Origin: Mycolicibacterium phlei
GTDB taxonomy: Bacteria > Actinomycetota > Actinomycetes > Mycobacteriales > Mycobacteriaceae
Assembly (NCBI RefSeq): GCF_001583415.1
Contig: NZ_CP014475.1
Location: 1-64,000 of the forward strand
DNA length: 64,000 nucleotides
Reading direction: 5' to 3'
Under the pieces are notes generated by a model, which ran no database searches, was not told the origin of the DNA, and saw nothing but the letters and a program-made list of their open reading frames with translations. Below, piece by piece: positions 1 through 14,205 of the stretch. The stretch's first letter is position 1; each line of letters begins with the position of its first letter. A program made the translations under genes and the position numbers.

Positions 1-1485
1 TTGACAGCGGACCCCGACCCACCTTTCGTGGCCGTCTGGAACACTGTCGTAGCCGAACTCAACGGCGGCCCCGGCGCCGGACCCAACGGCGAACCAACCG
101 GTCCCGTCCTCACACCGCAGCAGCGGGCGTGGCTCAAACTCGTCAAGCCCCTCGTCATCACCGAGGGGTTTGCTCTGCTGTCGGTTCCGAGCCCGTTCGT
201 CCAGAACGAGATCGAACGCCACCTGCGTGAGCCGATCATCGCCGCGTTGAGCCGTCAGCTCGGCCAGCGCGTCGAACTAGGTGTGCGCATCGATGAACCC
301 GATCCCGACGACTCCGCTGCCCCGACGCTGAGCGCCGTCGCCGAACCCGACGAGGTCGACGAGGACTCCGAGGCCCGGGCCAGCGCCGCCGAGACCTGGC
401 CGCGGTACTACAGCAGCCGGCCGACCAGCGCCCCCACCGACGACGGCAGCACGTCGGTCAACCTGAACCGGCGCTACACGTTCGACACGTTCGTCATCGG
501 CGCGTCGAACCGGTTCGCGCACGCCGCCACCCTCGCCATCGCCGAGGCGCCGGCGCGGGCGTACAACCCGCTCTTCATCTGGGGTGAGTCCGGTCTGGGT
601 AAGACCCACCTGCTGCACGCCGCCGGTAACTACGCGCTCAAGCTGTTCCCGGGGATGCGGGTCAAGTACGTCTCGACCGAGGAATTCACCAACGACTTCA
701 TCAACTCGCTGCGCGACGACCGCAAGGCGTCGTTCAAGCGCAGTTACCGCGACATCGATGTGCTGCTGGTCGATGACATCCAGTTCATCGAGGGCAAGGA
801 AGGCATCCAGGAGGAGTTCTTCCACACCTTCAACACGCTGCACAACGCCAACAAGCAGATCGTGATCTCCTCGGACCGGCCGCCGAAACAGCTGGCCACC
901 CTGGAGGACCGGCTCCGCACACGGTTCGAGTGGGGACTGATCACCGATGTGCAGCCACCCGAACTGGAGACCCGTATCGCGATTCTGCGCAAGAAGGCGC
1001 AGATGGACCGGCTCGACGTGCCCGATGACGTGCTGGAACTCATCGCCAGCAGCATCGAGCGCAACATCCGCGAGCTCGAGGGCGCGTTGATCCGGGTGAC
1101 GGCGTTCGCCTCGCTGAACAAGACCCCGATCGACCGGTCGCTCGCCGAGATCGTGCTGCGGGATCTGATCTCCGATGCGAGCACCCAGCAGATCAGCACG
1201 GCGGCGATCATGGCCGCCACCGCCGAGTACTTCGAGACGACGGTCGAGGAGCTGCGCGGGCCGGGTAAGACGCGGGCACTGGCTCAGTCGCGCCAGATCG
1301 CGATGTATCTGTGCCGAGAGCTGACCGACCTCTCGCTGCCCAAGATCGGCCAGGCGTTCGGCCGCGACCACACCACGGTGATGTACGCGGAGAAGAAGAT
1401 CCGCGGCGAAATGGCCGAGCGCCGTGAGGTTTTCGATCACGTCAAGGAACTCACCACCCGGATCCGGCAGCGCGCCAAGCGCTGA
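1..1485 (+). CDS. dnaA: Chromosomal replication initiator DnaA
   Basis: Initiator ATPase that binds DnaA boxes in oriC and melts the origin in the cytoplasm. The 494-residue product has the usual four-part layout: an N-terminal helicase-loading domain, an acidic Pro/Ser/Thr-rich linker at about residues 85-155, an AAA+ core with Walker [10 protein letters not shown] and Walker B LLVDDIQF, and the C-terminal DNA-binding domain with the box-recognition signature [14 protein letters not shown]. The start is a TTG at the first base of the window, which suggests the record was rotated to dnaA. The length is close to other mycobacterial DnaA proteins. It heads the conserved dnaA-oriC-dnaN-recF-gyrB-gyrA order. 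The identification is secure; the start cannot be tested against upstream sequence because none is present. Confidence 0.98.
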   Translation: MTADPDPPFVAVWNTVVAELNGGPGAGPNGEPTGPVLTPQQRAWLKLVKPLVITEGFALLSVPSPFVQNEIERHLREPIIAALSRQLGQRVELGVRIDEPDPDDSAAPTLSAVAEPDEVDEDSEARASAAETWPRYYSSRPTSAPTDDGSTSVNLNRRYTFDTFVIGASNRFAHAATLAIAEAPARAYNPLFIWGESGLGKTHLLHAAGNYALKLFPGMRVKYVSTEEFTNDFINSLRDDRKASFKRSYRDIDVLLVDDIQFIEGKEGIQEEFFHTFNTLHNANKQIVISSDRPPKQLATLEDRLRTRFEWGLITDVQPPELETRIAILRKKAQMDRLDVPDDVLELIASSIERNIRELEGALIRVTAFASLNKTPIDRSLAEIVLRDLISDASTQQISTAAIMAATAEYFETTVEELRGPGKTRALAQSRQIAMYLCRELTDLSLPKIGQAFGRDHTTVMYAEKKIRGEMAERREVFDHVKELTTRIRQRAKR

Positions 1486-2124
1486 ACCGAGCCGCCTTCT
1501 CACCACGCACCCCGACACGCCGCCGGTGTGTCGCGGCGCTGTCACACCCGCGGTCTGTCATGCCCGCGAGATCACAATCCGAGCCCGACGCGCGGCCGTC
1601 GCGCGCCCGTTTTCGCCCCGGCCGGGTGGAAAATTTCAAAAAATCTTCTGCACCGTCCGTCACACCAGTCACAGATCCGGGTTGTGCACACAGCTGTGGA
1701 AAACCTGGGATTAACCCTCGGATTACCTGCCGACTACTTCACAGCCGCCGAGCTCTCCACAACCGTCCCGCACCGATCTACATCCCATCCACAGCCCATT
1801 CACACCGCCGCCGGCCCCCGAACTGCACGAATGCCCGGTTATCCCCAGGTTCCACAGCCCCTAATACTGTTGCTTTGTAATTCCTGAAGGCTTTCTCTTC
1901 GAAGCAGGGCGTTGGGGAAACACCGCCGGACCGGCCCGCGAGGTGGTCCCGCGGACGGTCCTGTCGGCCCGATCGATTAGCTTTCAAGTTCGGACGGAAA
2001 GCTCTACGGTGATTCATCGACAGCCGTTACGGTCGTCGCGACGCAACCGGTCAGGCGCGTGGTGAGACACCGGGAAACCGCTGGTAGTGCTTGTTGTGGT
2101 GTTGATCGAAGGGACTCTATAGAC
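1486..2124. other. oriC: Origin of replication oriC (dnaA-dnaN intergenic region)
   Basis: This 639-base gap between dnaA and dnaN holds no convincing gene. It carries a dense cluster of DnaA-box-like 9-mers at 1682-1856 and A/T-rich stretches at about 1630-1652 and 1861-1905 that could be the unwinding element. A small palindrome, AGCTTTC and GAAAGCT with 11 bases between, lies at 1979-2003 ahead of dnaN. In mycobacteria the functional oriC is known to lie in this interval. The location is therefore firm; the exact unwinding site is inferred from base composition only. Confidence 0.92.
1682..1856. promoter_or_regulatory. DnaA box cluster of oriC
   Basis: At least seven near-consensus boxes (consensus TTATCCACA) are visible: TTGTGCACA at 1682, TGTGGAAAA (reverse) at 1695, CTCTCCACA at 1753, CCATCCACA at 1785, CCATTCACA at 1796, TTATCCCCA at 1839 and GGTTCCACA at 1848. 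None is a perfect match, which is typical of actinobacterial origins that depend on many weak sites. Their crowding within 175 bases, and the A/T-rich stretch straight after, support a role in initiation. Confidence 0.85.
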
Positions 2125-3318
2125 GTGGCGACGACAACTGTTGGTGTCACCGATCTCAAGTTCCGTCTCGTCCGTGAGGACTTCGCCGACGCGGTCGCCT
2201 GGGTGGCCCGTAATCTGCCCACCCGCCCCGCGGTTCCCGTCCTCGCCGGTGTGCTGCTCACCGGCTCCGACGAGGGACTGACCATCTCGGGGTTCGACTA
2301 CGAGGTCTCCGCCGAAGTCCAGGTGCCCGCCGAGATCGCCTCCCCCGGCAGTGTTCTGGTGTCCGGGCGGCTGCTGTCCGACATCACCCGGGCGTTGCCC
2401 GCCAAGCCGATCGACGTGACGGTCGAGGGCACCCGCGTCTCGCTGACCTGCGGCAGCGCCAGGTTCTCGCTGCCGACGATGGCGGTCGAGGACTATCCCA
2501 CGCTGCCTGCCCTGCCCGACGAGACCGGTGTGGTGTCCTCGGACGTGTTCGCCGAGGCGATCAGCCAGGTCGCCGTGGCGGCCGGCCGCGACGACACGCT
2601 GCCGATGCTGACCGGCATCCGCGTCGAAATCACCGGTGAGAAGGTGGTTTTGGCCGCGACGGACCGGTTCCGGCTGGCGGTGCGCGAGTTCACCTGGTCC
2701 GCGGCCACTCCCGGTGTGGAGGCGGCGGTGCTGGTCCCGGCCAAGACCTTGTCGGAGGCGGCCAAGGCCAGCGCCGACGGCGGCGAGGTGCACCTGGCGC
2801 TCGGTTCCGGTCCGACCGTCGGCAAGGAGGGCCTGCTCGGCATCAGCAGCGGTGGCAAGCGCAGCACCACCCGCCTGCTGGACGCGGAGTTCCCGAAGTT
2901 CCGCCAGCTGCTGCCCACCGAGCACACCGCGATGGCGACCATCGGTGTCGCCGAGCTCACCGAGGCGATCAAGCGTGTCGCGCTGGTCGCCGACCGGGGG
3001 GCGCAGGTCCGGATGGAGTTCGCCGACGGTGTGCTGCACCTGTCCGCCGGCGCCGACGACGTCGGGCGTGCCGAGGAGGATCTGCCGGTGTCGTTCGTCG
3101 GCGATCCGCTGACCATCGCCTTCAACCCGAACTACCTGACCGACGGGTTGAGCTCGCTGCGCTCCGAGCGGGTGACGTTCGGCTTCACCACGCCCAGTCG
3201 TCCGGCGGTGTTGCGTCCGGCAGGAGAGGATGATGAGAGTCTCAGCGGTCCGGGACCCTTCCCCGCCGTCGAGACCGATTACGTCTACCTGTTGATGCCG
3301 GTACGGCTTCCCGGCTGA
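2125..3318 (+). CDS. dnaN: DNA polymerase III sliding clamp (beta subunit)
   Basis: Ring-shaped processivity clamp for the replicative polymerase. The 397-residue product begins [13 protein letters not shown] and ends in [10 protein letters not shown], the usual C-terminal form of the clamp. The conserved segments [16 protein letters not shown] and the DFAD/DYPTLP stretches run throughout. The frame is open upstream to 2059, but the GTG at 2125 matches the start used by mycobacterial DnaN, and the earlier residues show no family similarity. No strong ribosome binding site precedes it. It follows oriC and lies 29 bases ahead of gnd. Confidence 0.97.
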   Translation: MATTTVGVTDLKFRLVREDFADAVAWVARNLPTRPAVPVLAGVLLTGSDEGLTISGFDYEVSAEVQVPAEIASPGSVLVSGRLLSDITRALPAKPIDVTVEGTRVSLTCGSARFSLPTMAVEDYPTLPALPDETGVVSSDVFAEAISQVAVAAGRDDTLPMLTGIRVEITGEKVVLAATDRFRLAVREFTWSAATPGVEAAVLVPAKTLSEAAKASADGGEVHLALGSGPTVGKEGLLGISSGGKRSTTRLLDAEFPKFRQLLPTEHTAMATIGVAELTEAIKRVALVADRGAQVRMEFADGVLHLSAGADDVGRAEEDLPVSFVGDPLTIAFNPNYLTDGLSSLRSERVTFGFTTPSRPAVLRPAGEDDESLSGPGPFPAVETDYVYLLMPVRLPG

Positions 3319-3347
3319 CCGGCCTCCGACGCCGGAAAGGGGCGTAC

Positions 3348-4241
3348 ATGCAACTCGGACTGGTCGGCTTGGGCAAAATGGGCTTCAACATGCGCGAGCG
3401 CCTCCGGCGCGGCGGGCATGAGGTCATCGGCTACGACCCGCGGCCGGAGGTCACCGACGTTCCCAGCCTCGCCGAACTCGCGGCCGGGCTCGACGCTCCC
3501 CGTGTCGTGTGGGTGATGGTCCCGTCGGGCAGCATCACCCACACCACGATCGTCGAACTCGCCGACGTGCTCAGCGAGGGTGACCTCGTCATCGACGGCG
3601 GCAACTCCCGTTACACGGAGGACGGCCCGCACGCGGAATTGTTGGGCGAGAAGGGGATTTCGTTCGTCGACGCCGGCGTCTCCGGTGGTGTGTGGGGCCT
3701 GGAGGAGGGCTACGGCCTGATGGTCGGCGGCAGCGACGCCGATATCGAGCGGCTGATGCCGATCTTCGACACGCTGCGCCCGCCGGGTCCGCGTGAGGAC
3801 GGATTCGTGCACGCCGGACCGGTCGGTGCCGGCCACTACGCCAAGATGGTGCACAACGGCATCGAGTACGGCCTGATGATGGCCTACGCGGAGGGTTACG
3901 AACTGCTCGCCGCCGAGGAGCTCATCACCGACACCCAGGCGGTCATCCAGGCCTGGACCAACGGCACCGTGGTGCGGTCCTGGCTGCAGCAGCTGCTCGC
4001 CAGGGCACTCAAGGAGGATCCGGACTTCATCGAAATCAGCGGCTACACCGAGGATTCCGGGGAAGGTCGGTGGACCGTCGAGGAGGCGATCCGGCACCGG
4101 GTGCCGATGCCGGTGATCGCGGCGTCGCTGTTCGCCCGGTTCGCGTCGCGGCAGGAGGACTCGCCGGCGATGAAGGCCGTCTCGGCACTGCGCAACCAGT
4201 TCGGCGGGCACGCCGTCAAACGGATCAGCGAGTCCGGGTAG
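3348..4241 (+). CDS. gnd: 6-phosphogluconate dehydrogenase, decarboxylating (short type)
   Basis: Oxidises 6-phosphogluconate to ribulose 5-phosphate and CO2 in the pentose phosphate pathway. The 297-residue product is of the short class (about 300 residues, against about 470 for the long class). Its N-terminal Rossmann motif is GLVGLGKMG, followed by the dehydrogenase signature IDGGNSRY and the substrate-binding helix [10 protein letters not shown] with the catalytic Lys. Short enzymes of this type are often NAD-dependent; coenzyme choice here is not proven. It lies between dnaN and recF as in other mycobacteria, and the recF start follows 11 bases after its stop, so the two are probably co-transcribed. 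Confidence 0.93.
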   Translation: MQLGLVGLGKMGFNMRERLRRGGHEVIGYDPRPEVTDVPSLAELAAGLDAPRVVWVMVPSGSITHTTIVELADVLSEGDLVIDGGNSRYTEDGPHAELLGEKGISFVDAGVSGGVWGLEEGYGLMVGGSDADIERLMPIFDTLRPPGPREDGFVHAGPVGAGHYAKMVHNGIEYGLMMAYAEGYELLAAEELITDTQAVIQAWTNGTVVRSWLQQLLARALKEDPDFIEISGYTEDSGEGRWTVEEAIRHRVPMPVIAASLFARFASRQEDSPAMKAVSALRNQFGGHAVKRISESG

Positions 4242-4252
4242 GTGCTGCGCGC

Positions 4253-5434
4253 GTGTACGTCCGCCGACTGGCGCTGACAGATTTCCGGTCCTGGCCGCGT
4301 TTCGAACTCGACCTCGAGCCGGGGCGCACCGTCTTCGTCGGCCGCAACGGCTTCGGAAAGACGAATATCATTGAGGCACTGTGGTATTCGTCCACCCTCG
4401 GCTCGCATCGGGTGTCCACCGACGCACCGTTGATCCGGGCCGGTGCCGAACGGGCGGTGGTGTCGACGATCGTCGTCAACGACGGCCGTGAGCTGGCGGT
4501 CGATCTGGAGGTCACCAGCGGCCGGGCCAACAAGGCGCGGCTGAACCGCTCCCCCGTGCGCAGCGCGCGGGAGGTGCTCGGGGTGCTGCGCGCGGTGTTG
4601 TTCGCCCCGGAGGATCTGGCCCTGGTACGCGGTGATCCCGGGGACCGGCGCCGGTTCCTCGACGAACTGGCCACCACCCGTCGTCCTCAGATCGCGGCCA
4701 TCCGGTCGGACTACGACAAGGTGTTGCGGCAGCGGACCGCGCTGCTCAAGACGGCCTCCGGGGCCAGATTCCGCAGTGACCGAAGCGTTTTCGACACCCT
4801 CGACGTCTGGGACGGACATCTGGCCGCGACCGGCGCCAAGCTGATCGCGGCGCGGGTGGACCTCGTCACCCAGCTGGCGCCGGAGGTGGAGAAGGCCTAC
4901 CAATTGCTGGCTCCGGCGTCGCGGCCCGCCGCGATCCGCTACCGCAGCGGGGTGGAGGCCATCGAGGAGGAGGCCGCCGCGGGAGGGGGTTCGGCCGAGC
5001 TGTTCGAGGCCGCCCTGCTGGACGCATTGGCCCGCCGCCGCGACGCGGAACTGGAGCGCGGCGTGTGCCTGGTCGGCCCGCACCGCGACGACCTCGAACT
5101 GCGGCTGGGCGATCAACCGGCCAAAGGCTTTGCCAGCCACGGTGAATCGTGGTCGATGGCGTTGTCGCTGCGGTTGGCGGCGTACGAACTGCTGCGCGCG
5201 GAGGGCACCGAGCCGGTGCTGCTCCTCGACGATGTGTTCGCCGAACTCGACACCGCGCGCCGGCAGGCACTGGCCGCGGTGGCGGCGTCGGCCGAGCAGG
5301 TGCTGGTGACCGCCGCGGTGCCCGAGGACATTCCGGCGGACTGGGACGCCCGCCGGGTCGGGGTGACCATGCGCGACGACGATTCCGGCCGGATCTCGGT
5401 GCTGGACGAGGATCTCGGGCTGGAAGAGGAATGA
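4253..5434 (+). CDS. recF: DNA replication and repair protein RecF
   Basis: SMC-like ATPase that acts with RecO and RecR to load RecA at single-strand gaps. The 393-residue product starts [14 protein letters not shown], has Walker [11 protein letters not shown] near residue 33, the ABC-type signature region around [13 protein letters not shown], and Walker [14 protein letters not shown]. The frame is open further upstream inside gnd, but the GTG at 4253 gives the canonical RecF N-terminus. The stop is followed after one base by the next start, so recF and the DUF721 gene are translationally linked. Confidence 0.96.
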   Translation: MYVRRLALTDFRSWPRFELDLEPGRTVFVGRNGFGKTNIIEALWYSSTLGSHRVSTDAPLIRAGAERAVVSTIVVNDGRELAVDLEVTSGRANKARLNRSPVRSAREVLGVLRAVLFAPEDLALVRGDPGDRRRFLDELATTRRPQIAAIRSDYDKVLRQRTALLKTASGARFRSDRSVFDTLDVWDGHLAATGAKLIAARVDLVTQLAPEVEKAYQLLAPASRPAAIRYRSGVEAIEEEAAAGGGSAELFEAALLDALARRRDAELERGVCLVGPHRDDLELRLGDQPAKGFASHGESWSMALSLRLAAYELLRAEGTEPVLLLDDVFAELDTARRQALAAVAASAEQVLVTAAVPEDIPADWDARRVGVTMRDDDSGRISVLDEDLGLEEE

Positions 5435-5435
5435 C

Positions 5436-5999
5436 GTGACCGACGAGACCGAATCACCGGAGCCGGTGGGGCCGCCGGACCACCTGGCCAACCTGGCCGG
5501 GATGGATCTGGTGCGGCGCACCCTGGAGGAGGCCCGCAACGCGGCGCGCAGCCAGGGCCGCGACGTCGGGCGGGGTAGGCAGCGGGCACCGCGGCGCATC
5601 GCGGGCAGCAGCCGGCGGCGCTGGTCGGGGCCGGGACCGGATGCGCGCGATCCGCAGCCCCTCGGGGCGGCCGCCACCGAGCTGGCGCGCAGCCGGGGCT
5701 GGTCCACCCGGGTCGCCGAGGGTGCGGTGTTCGGGCGGTGGCGGTCGGTGGTCGGCGAGGGCATCGCCGCGCACGCCAGCCCGACATCGCTGAAGGACGG
5801 GGTGCTGACCATCACGGCCGAGTCCACGGCCTGGGCCACCGAACTGCGGATGGTGCAGGCCCAGGTGCTGGCCAAGATCGCCGACGCGGTCGGTGACGGG
5901 GTGGTCACGTCGCTGCGGATAGTCGGTCCGGCCGCACCGTCGTGGCGCAAGGGCCGGTACCACATCTCCGGGCGCGGCCCCCGCGACACGTACGGCTGA
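5436..5999 (+). CDS. DUF721 (DciA-like) protein, Rv0004 homologue
   Basis: This 187-residue protein has a basic, disordered N-terminal third rich in Arg and Gly and a compact C-terminal DUF721 domain, with conserved [17 protein letters not shown] and [16 protein letters not shown]721 includes DciA, the bacterial loader or operator of the DnaB helicase. A role in helicase loading is therefore plausible but is inferred from the family and from the position between recF and gyrB. The GTG start lies one base after the recF stop. A 236-base gap before gyrB, with a weak TAGGAT hexamer at 6154, probably holds the gyrBA promoter. Confidence 0.88.
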   Translation: MTDETESPEPVGPPDHLANLAGMDLVRRTLEEARNAARSQGRDVGRGRQRAPRRIAGSSRRRWSGPGPDARDPQPLGAAATELARSRGWSTRVAEGAVFGRWRSVVGEGIAAHASPTSLKDGVLTITAESTAWATELRMVQAQVLAKIADAVGDGVVTSLRIVGPAAPSWRKGRYHISGRGPRDTYG

Positions 6000-6187
6000 G
6001 ACGGGCCTCGCGGGGGTTGGCTCAAAGCCGCCAGAACGCGTCGATGCTGGTTCCCGAGCGTCCTGACGCACCCTTATGCGAGAAATTCCTCAGGAGACGC
6101 AAATAGGTGCGTGGAAACGCGGCCTCAGAATCGGTCCTAGCGCTGACTGACGGTAGGATGGAGGCAAGATCCTCAGGCGGCTGTTGA

Positions 6188-8266
<2,079 letters not shown>

Positions 8267-8311
8267 TCGATGCTTTAACCGAAATCCGCCAATTTCAAAG
8301 GTTGAAAACCG

Positions 8312-10849
<2,538 letters not shown>

Positions 10850-11755
10850 GTGAGCTCACCGAACGAGCCGGGACATCCGCGCGCGGGCGAGGCCCCCGGC
10901 ACCGCCACCGGTGCCGCAGGCAGTCACGAGCAGCCTGCCGGCCCGAGGTCGGGAGCATCGGAGACCGCCGACGTGCCGCCGCCGTGGCAGCGCGGTCAGG
11001 CGGCCCGGCAGGGCCAGCCGGCCACCCCGCCCAAGGAGGGCGCGCCGCGACGGCCGGCCGCCCCCCGCCCGGAGCCCGCGCAGGCCGACGCCGGCGACGA
11101 GCCGGCCCGCGGCCAGACCCCGCACGTGGGTGCGCGGCTGGACCGGCTCATCGCCGGCACCGCGGCACCGGGTGGTGCTGCTCAGCCGGCCGGTGGGCAA
11201 CCGACCAAGGAAATGCCCGCCGGGGAGCGTGCCGACGGCACGCGTCCGGAGGCCTACCCCAGCGAGCTGCCCGATCTGTCCGGTCCGCCGCCGCGCCCGC
11301 CGCAGCAGCGCAAGCCGCAGCAGCGCCCGACCGAGGGCCCGGTCCGCCCCGCGGCAGGCCCCCGGGTCCAGGTGGGCACCCGGCACAAGGGCCCGGTGCG
11401 GGCCAGCATGCAGATCCGGCGGGTCGACCCGTGGAGCGTGCTGAAAGTCTCGCTGCTGTTATCCGTCTCACTGTTCTTCGTCTGGATGATCGCGGTGGCG
11501 TTCCTCTACCTCGTGCTCGGCGGCATGGGTGTGTGGAGCAAGCTCAACAGCAACGTGGGCGATCTGCTCACCAGCGCAGGCGGCGGCGCCGGGGGCGAAT
11601 TAGTCTCTGCCGGAACGATTTTCGGCGGCGCCACGCTCGTCGGGCTGGTGAACATCGTGCTGCTGTCGGCGATGGCCACGATCGGCGCGTTCATCTACAA
11701 CCTGACCACGGATCTGGTCGGAGGCGTCGAGGTCACGCTGGCCGATCGGGACTGA
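10850..11755 (+). CDS. DUF3566 membrane protein, Rv0007 homologue
   Basis: A 301-residue protein with about 190 disordered N-terminal residues very rich in Pro, Ala, Gly and Gln. A DUF3566 domain follows with two hydrophobic spans, roughly residues 200-222 ([20 protein letters not shown]) and 258-282, separated by a short loop. This long tail plus a two-span membrane domain is the Rv0007 layout. Function is unknown; its fixed position after gyrA is conserved in mycobacteria. It starts at the base after the gyrA stop, so the two are surely co-transcribed. The N-terminal part is likely cytoplasmic and fast-evolving. Confidence 0.88.
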   Translation: MSSPNEPGHPRAGEAPGTATGAAGSHEQPAGPRSGASETADVPPPWQRGQAARQGQPATPPKEGAPRRPAAPRPEPAQADAGDEPARGQTPHVGARLDRLIAGTAAPGGAAQPAGGQPTKEMPAGERADGTRPEAYPSELPDLSGPPPRPPQQRKPQQRPTEGPVRPAAGPRVQVGTRHKGPVRASMQIRRVDPWSVLKVSLLLSVSLFFVWMIAVAFLYLVLGGMGVWSKLNSNVGDLLTSAGGGAGGELVSAGTIFGGATLVGLVNIVLLSAMATIGAFIYNLTTDLVGGVEVTLADRD

Positions 11756-11819
11756 CGGACCGCGGTTTGGGTGCGAGCCACCGCGTACGGTAATCTCGTC
11801 ACTCGGCCGCAGCGGTCAC

Positions 11820-11893
11820 GGGGCTATAGCTCAGGCGGTTAGAGCGCTTCGCTGATAACGAAGAGGTCGGAGGTTCGAGTCCTCCTAGCCCCA
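11820..11893 (+). tRNA. ileT: tRNA-Ile (GAT)
   Basis: The 74-base cloverleaf closes cleanly: acceptor GGGGCTA with TAGCCCC, D arm starting GCTC, anticodon stem CTTCG/CGAAG around loop CTGATAA with anticodon GAT, and T arm GGAGG-TTCGAGT-CCTCC. The discriminator is A. CCA is not encoded. A weak promoter-like pair (TTGGGT at 11767, GGTAAT at 11789) precedes it. Confidence 0.97.
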
Positions 11894-11909
11894 CGGAAAG
11901 GGACACACC

Positions 11910-12023
11910 ATGAGGCTGGTGGCGCTGCTCGCGTTGGCCGTCGTCGCGGCCGTCGGTGTTGCAGTCTGGCGGTCCCACCACGGCCTCGAGGTGTGGCACG
12001 CGGCGCCTGACGCGTCTTCCTGA
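11910..12023 (+). CDS. 37-residue membrane microprotein, DLW-39-like
   Basis: A very short gene between the Ile and Ala tRNAs. It starts ATG with GGAAAGG eight bases upstream and ends in TGA seven bases before tRNA-Ala. The product is MRLVALLALAVVAAVGVAVW and then a short polar tail with EVWHAAPD. It has one N-terminal hydrophobic span (about residues 3-19) and an acidic/Trp tail. The size, the span, the tail (VW-x4-D against the family's DLW-x4-D) and the location beside gyrA and these tRNAs match the actinobacterial DLW-39 family of unknown function. The family call rests on memory of that pattern, not on a search. Confidence 0.65.
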   Translation: MRLVALLALAVVAAVGVAVWRSHHGLEVWHAAPDASS

Positions 12024-12029
12024 ACACCA

Positions 12030-12102
12030 GGGGCCTTAGCTCAGTTGGTAGAGCGCTACCTTTGCAAGGTAGATGTCAGGGGTTCGATTCCCCTAGGCTC
12101 CA
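12030..12102 (+). tRNA. alaT: tRNA-Ala (TGC)
   Basis: A 73-base cloverleaf with acceptor GGGGCCT paired to AGGCTCC (one G-T pair), anticodon stem CTACC/GGTAG around a loop with anticodon TGC, T arm AGGGG-TTCGATT-CCCCT and discriminator A. CCA is not encoded. The Ile-Ala tRNA pair after gyrA is standard in mycobacteria. Confidence 0.97.
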
Positions 12103-12209
12103 CTTCCCTTCACCGATCACCGCGCATGCGCGCGAATCCACCGGTCATTCCCGCGATCTCGTCACGGCATTGCGCGCCCCGGTTGTCGGCCAACACATTT
12201 CACCGCGCG

Positions 12210-12614
12210 CTACGGCTGCGGTGAGACCTCCACGCTCGGCGGGCGCACCGGCGGCTCCTCCGGACGCGACGAGCGCCGGATCAGGAAGAACGCCAGCCCC
12301 CCGGCGGCCAACACCGCGGCGCCGGCAGCGGCCAGCAGCAGCGGACGGCGCCGACCCCGCGTCCGTACCTTCTCCAGCGCCTCGGGAAGGTTCGCGACGG
12401 CCTCCTGCGCGGCCTCCTGAGCCGCCTCCAACCTCTCGCTCAGCTCGCGACGCTGCCGGTACCGCTCCCCCGCCCACGCCGCCGTCGACCGCACCCCCGA
12501 CAGCCCCACGCCGAGCAGCCCCTGCGCCAGGTAAACCGGGCCGGCCGCGGTGTATTTCACACCGCGTCCCAGTCGCTGTCCCGGCGTCAGGCGAGTGTCG
12601 ATGCTCGAACTCAT
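12210..12614 (-). CDS. cwsA: Cell wall synthesis protein CwsA
   Basis: Small membrane protein that, in mycobacteria, works with CrgA and Wag31 in septal and polar wall synthesis. The 134-residue product starts MSSSIDTRLTPGQRLGRG, has a helical charged middle with YRQRRELSERLEAAQEAAQEAV, and one transmembrane span near the C-terminus (LLLAAAGAAVLAAGGLAFFLI). It ends in RRSSRPEEPPVRPPSVEV, nearly the tail of Rv0008c. The frame is open to 12647, but the ATG at 12614 has GAGAGG just upstream and gives the homologous N-terminus. It is transcribed against ppiA. Confidence 0.9.
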   Translation of the reverse strand: MSSSIDTRLTPGQRLGRGVKYTAAGPVYLAQGLLGVGLSGVRSTAAWAGERYRQRRELSERLEAAQEAAQEAVANLPEALEKVRTRGRRRPLLLAAAGAAVLAAGGLAFFLIRRSSRPEEPPVRPPSVEVSPQP

Positions 12615-12720
12615 GGTCCACCTCTCTCGTGCGCACAACCGCGTCACGACCAGCCTGCCATCTCGCCGTACCCGACGGTGGCCGTTGGGCCGCTGACCGG
12701 GCGTGGCAGACTGACAATCC

Positions 12721-13248
12721 GTGACGAGCCCTATTCAGACCGCGACCGCGACCCTGCACACCAACCGCGGTGACATCAAGATCGCCCTCTTCGGTAACCA
12801 CGCGCCCAAGACCGTCGCCAACTTCGTCGGCCTGGCGCAGGGCACCAAGGAGTACAGCGGCGAGAACGCCTCCGGCGGCACGTCCGGTCCGTTCTACGAC
12901 GGCGCGATCTTCCACCGGGTCATCGCCGGGTTCATGATCCAGGGCGGCGATCCGACCGGCACCGGCCGCGGCGGGCCCGGCTACCGCTTCGAGGACGAGT
13001 TCCACCCCGAGCTGTCGTTCGACCGGCCCTACCTGCTGGCGATGGCCAACGCAGGCCCGGGCACCAACGGTTCGCAGTTCTTCATCACCGTCGACAAGAC
13101 CCCGCACCTGAACCGGCGGCACACCATCTTCGGCGAGGTCGTCGACCCCGAGTCGCAGAAGGTCGTCGACGCGATCGCCAACACCGAGACCGACCGCAAC
13201 GACCGCCCCACCGAACCGGTCGTCATCGACTCGATCACGATCTCCTGA
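12721..13248 (+). CDS. ppiA: Cyclophilin-type peptidyl-prolyl cis-trans isomerase PpiA
   Basis: Catalyses cis-trans isomerisation of X-Pro bonds. The 175-residue product is a single cyclophilin domain with the active-site segments [35 protein letters not shown] and HTIFGEVV. The catalytic Arg in FHRV and the QGGD loop are present. No signal peptide is visible, so it is probably cytoplasmic, as for Rv0009. The GTG start gives [18 protein letters not shown], in line with the family. Confidence 0.95.
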   Translation: MTSPIQTATATLHTNRGDIKIALFGNHAPKTVANFVGLAQGTKEYSGENASGGTSGPFYDGAIFHRVIAGFMIQGGDPTGTGRGGPGYRFEDEFHPELSFDRPYLLAMANAGPGTNGSQFFITVDKTPHLNRRHTIFGEVVDPESQKVVDAIANTETDRNDRPTEPVVIDSITIS

Positions 13249-13266
13249 TCGACCACCTCTGACGCG

Positions 13267-13689
13267 CTATCGACCGGCGCCGGTATAGCCGGCGCCGGTC
13301 AGTGCGTCGAGCACATTCAGTGGTTCGGTTCCCAGGTCCCATCGGCTGAACACCAGCAGCCTGTCGTCGGCGGTGTCGATCTCCAGCAGCCGCACTTTGC
13401 GGGCGAGCCGGCGGAACTCCGTGATCCGGATATGGGCGATGTCTTTGCGGGCGAGGGTCTGCGTGCGGAACCAACCGCGGGTGACGAGGCCGTCGTTTGT
13501 GATTGCCAGCTTCGGCCGAGCGCGCAGCGACATCATTGCAAACACCAATAACCCGCCGCCGGCAATACCCAGAAGTATCCGCCCGGGCGCGTCTGTGACC
13601 AGCGTCACAGCGGTGATAGCCAAGATAAGTCCGGCTACGGCGCAGGCCAGCACGACGCCGGTCGACGGGCCCCATTCAGTTTGCTGCAT
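13267..13689 (-). CDS. PH-domain membrane protein, Rv0010c homologue
   Basis: This 140-residue protein has two adjacent hydrophobic spans at about residues 12-50 (VVLACAVAGLILAITAVTLV and ILLGIAGGGLLVFAMMSL). A bacterial PH-like domain follows, with LAITNDGLVTRGWFRTQTL and RLLVFSRWDLGTEPLNVLDAL. The layout and sequence match Rv0010c, whose function is unknown. The start at MQQTEWGPSTG is the Rv0010c start. Three DnaA boxes lie within the first 60 bases upstream of this start. It sits between ppiA and crgA, among division genes. Confidence 0.85.
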   Translation of the reverse strand: MQQTEWGPSTGVVLACAVAGLILAITAVTLVTDAPGRILLGIAGGGLLVFAMMSLRARPKLAITNDGLVTRGWFRTQTLARKDIAHIRITEFRRLARKVRLLEIDTADDRLLVFSRWDLGTEPLNVLDALTGAGYTGAGR

Positions 13690-13692
13690 GGG

Positions 13693-13746
13693 TTTTCCAC
13701 ACCCCTCTACCGCGCCTTTTGCGGTTATCCACAGGTGCTATCCACA
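13693..13746. promoter_or_regulatory. Cluster of three DnaA boxes outside oriC
   Basis: In 54 bases there are TTTTCCACA at 13693, a perfect TTATCCACA at 13725 and CTATCCACA at 13738, all in the same orientation. They lie just upstream of the Rv0010c-like gene and downstream of crgA. The perfect box here is a better match than any box in oriC. A role in titrating DnaA or in DnaA-controlled transcription is inferred. Confidence 0.6.
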
Positions 13747-13845
13747 ATGGGGATGAATAACAACCGTGTGAGTAGGTTGCGATCACGTTGCTGATCAGAT
13801 AACGGACCGTGTCGCGGATGTATTCATCCCGGACGGATCAGGGCC

Positions 13846-14109
13846 TCAGCGCCAGCGCATTGTGAGCAACAGGCCGGTGATCATGAAAGCAAACGCGATC
13901 GCGTAGTTCCACGGACCGAGATCGGCCATGAACGGGATCGCCGACGACGCCAGCTGGAACACCAGCAACCACAGCAGGCCGATCAGCATCAGCCCGATGA
14001 ACAGCACCACGAACCAGGTGCTCGACGGGCCGGCCTTCACCTTCACCGGTGTGCGGCTCACCGAGCTGACAGCGAAGTCGTTCTTCTTGCGAACCTTGGA
14101 CTTGGGCAT
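13846..14109 (-). CDS. crgA: Cell division protein CrgA
   Basis: Small integral membrane protein of the mycobacterial divisome that recruits FtsZ, FtsI and other partners to the septum. The 87-residue product starts [15 protein letters not shown], has two transmembrane spans (about residues 32-52 and 66-84), and ends in LLLTMRWR. Basic N-terminus, spacing and size all match the family (about 90 residues). A good start with an upstream GAAGGTACC site lies at 14109. It is divergent from the DUF881 gene. Confidence 0.95.
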   Translation of the reverse strand: MPKSKVRKKNDFAVSSVSRTPVKVKAGPSSTWFVVLFIGLMLIGLLWLLVFQLASSAIPFMADLGPWNYAIAFAFMITGLLLTMRWR

Positions 14110-14205
14110 GGGTACCTTCAGGACAGCTGGATGCGACGATGTTCCTACGAGCCTATCTCAGCCCCAACCCGCCGAACCCCCAGGAAGCAGCCGAGGTACC
14201 ACCCG

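Noticed and set aside
277..1545. Long open frame on the minus strand across dnaA
   Set aside because: It mirrors dnaA codon structure in a high-GC genome, has low-complexity Arg/Gly/Asp composition and no motif.
4043..6025. 660-codon open frame on the minus strand across recF and DUF721
   Set aside because: Shadow of well-supported plus-strand genes; composition is typical of antisense high-GC frames.
11820..12102. tRNA genes as integration sites of a mobile element
   Set aside because: No integrase, no repeated 3' tRNA end and no foreign composition was seen near either tRNA or tRNA-Leu.
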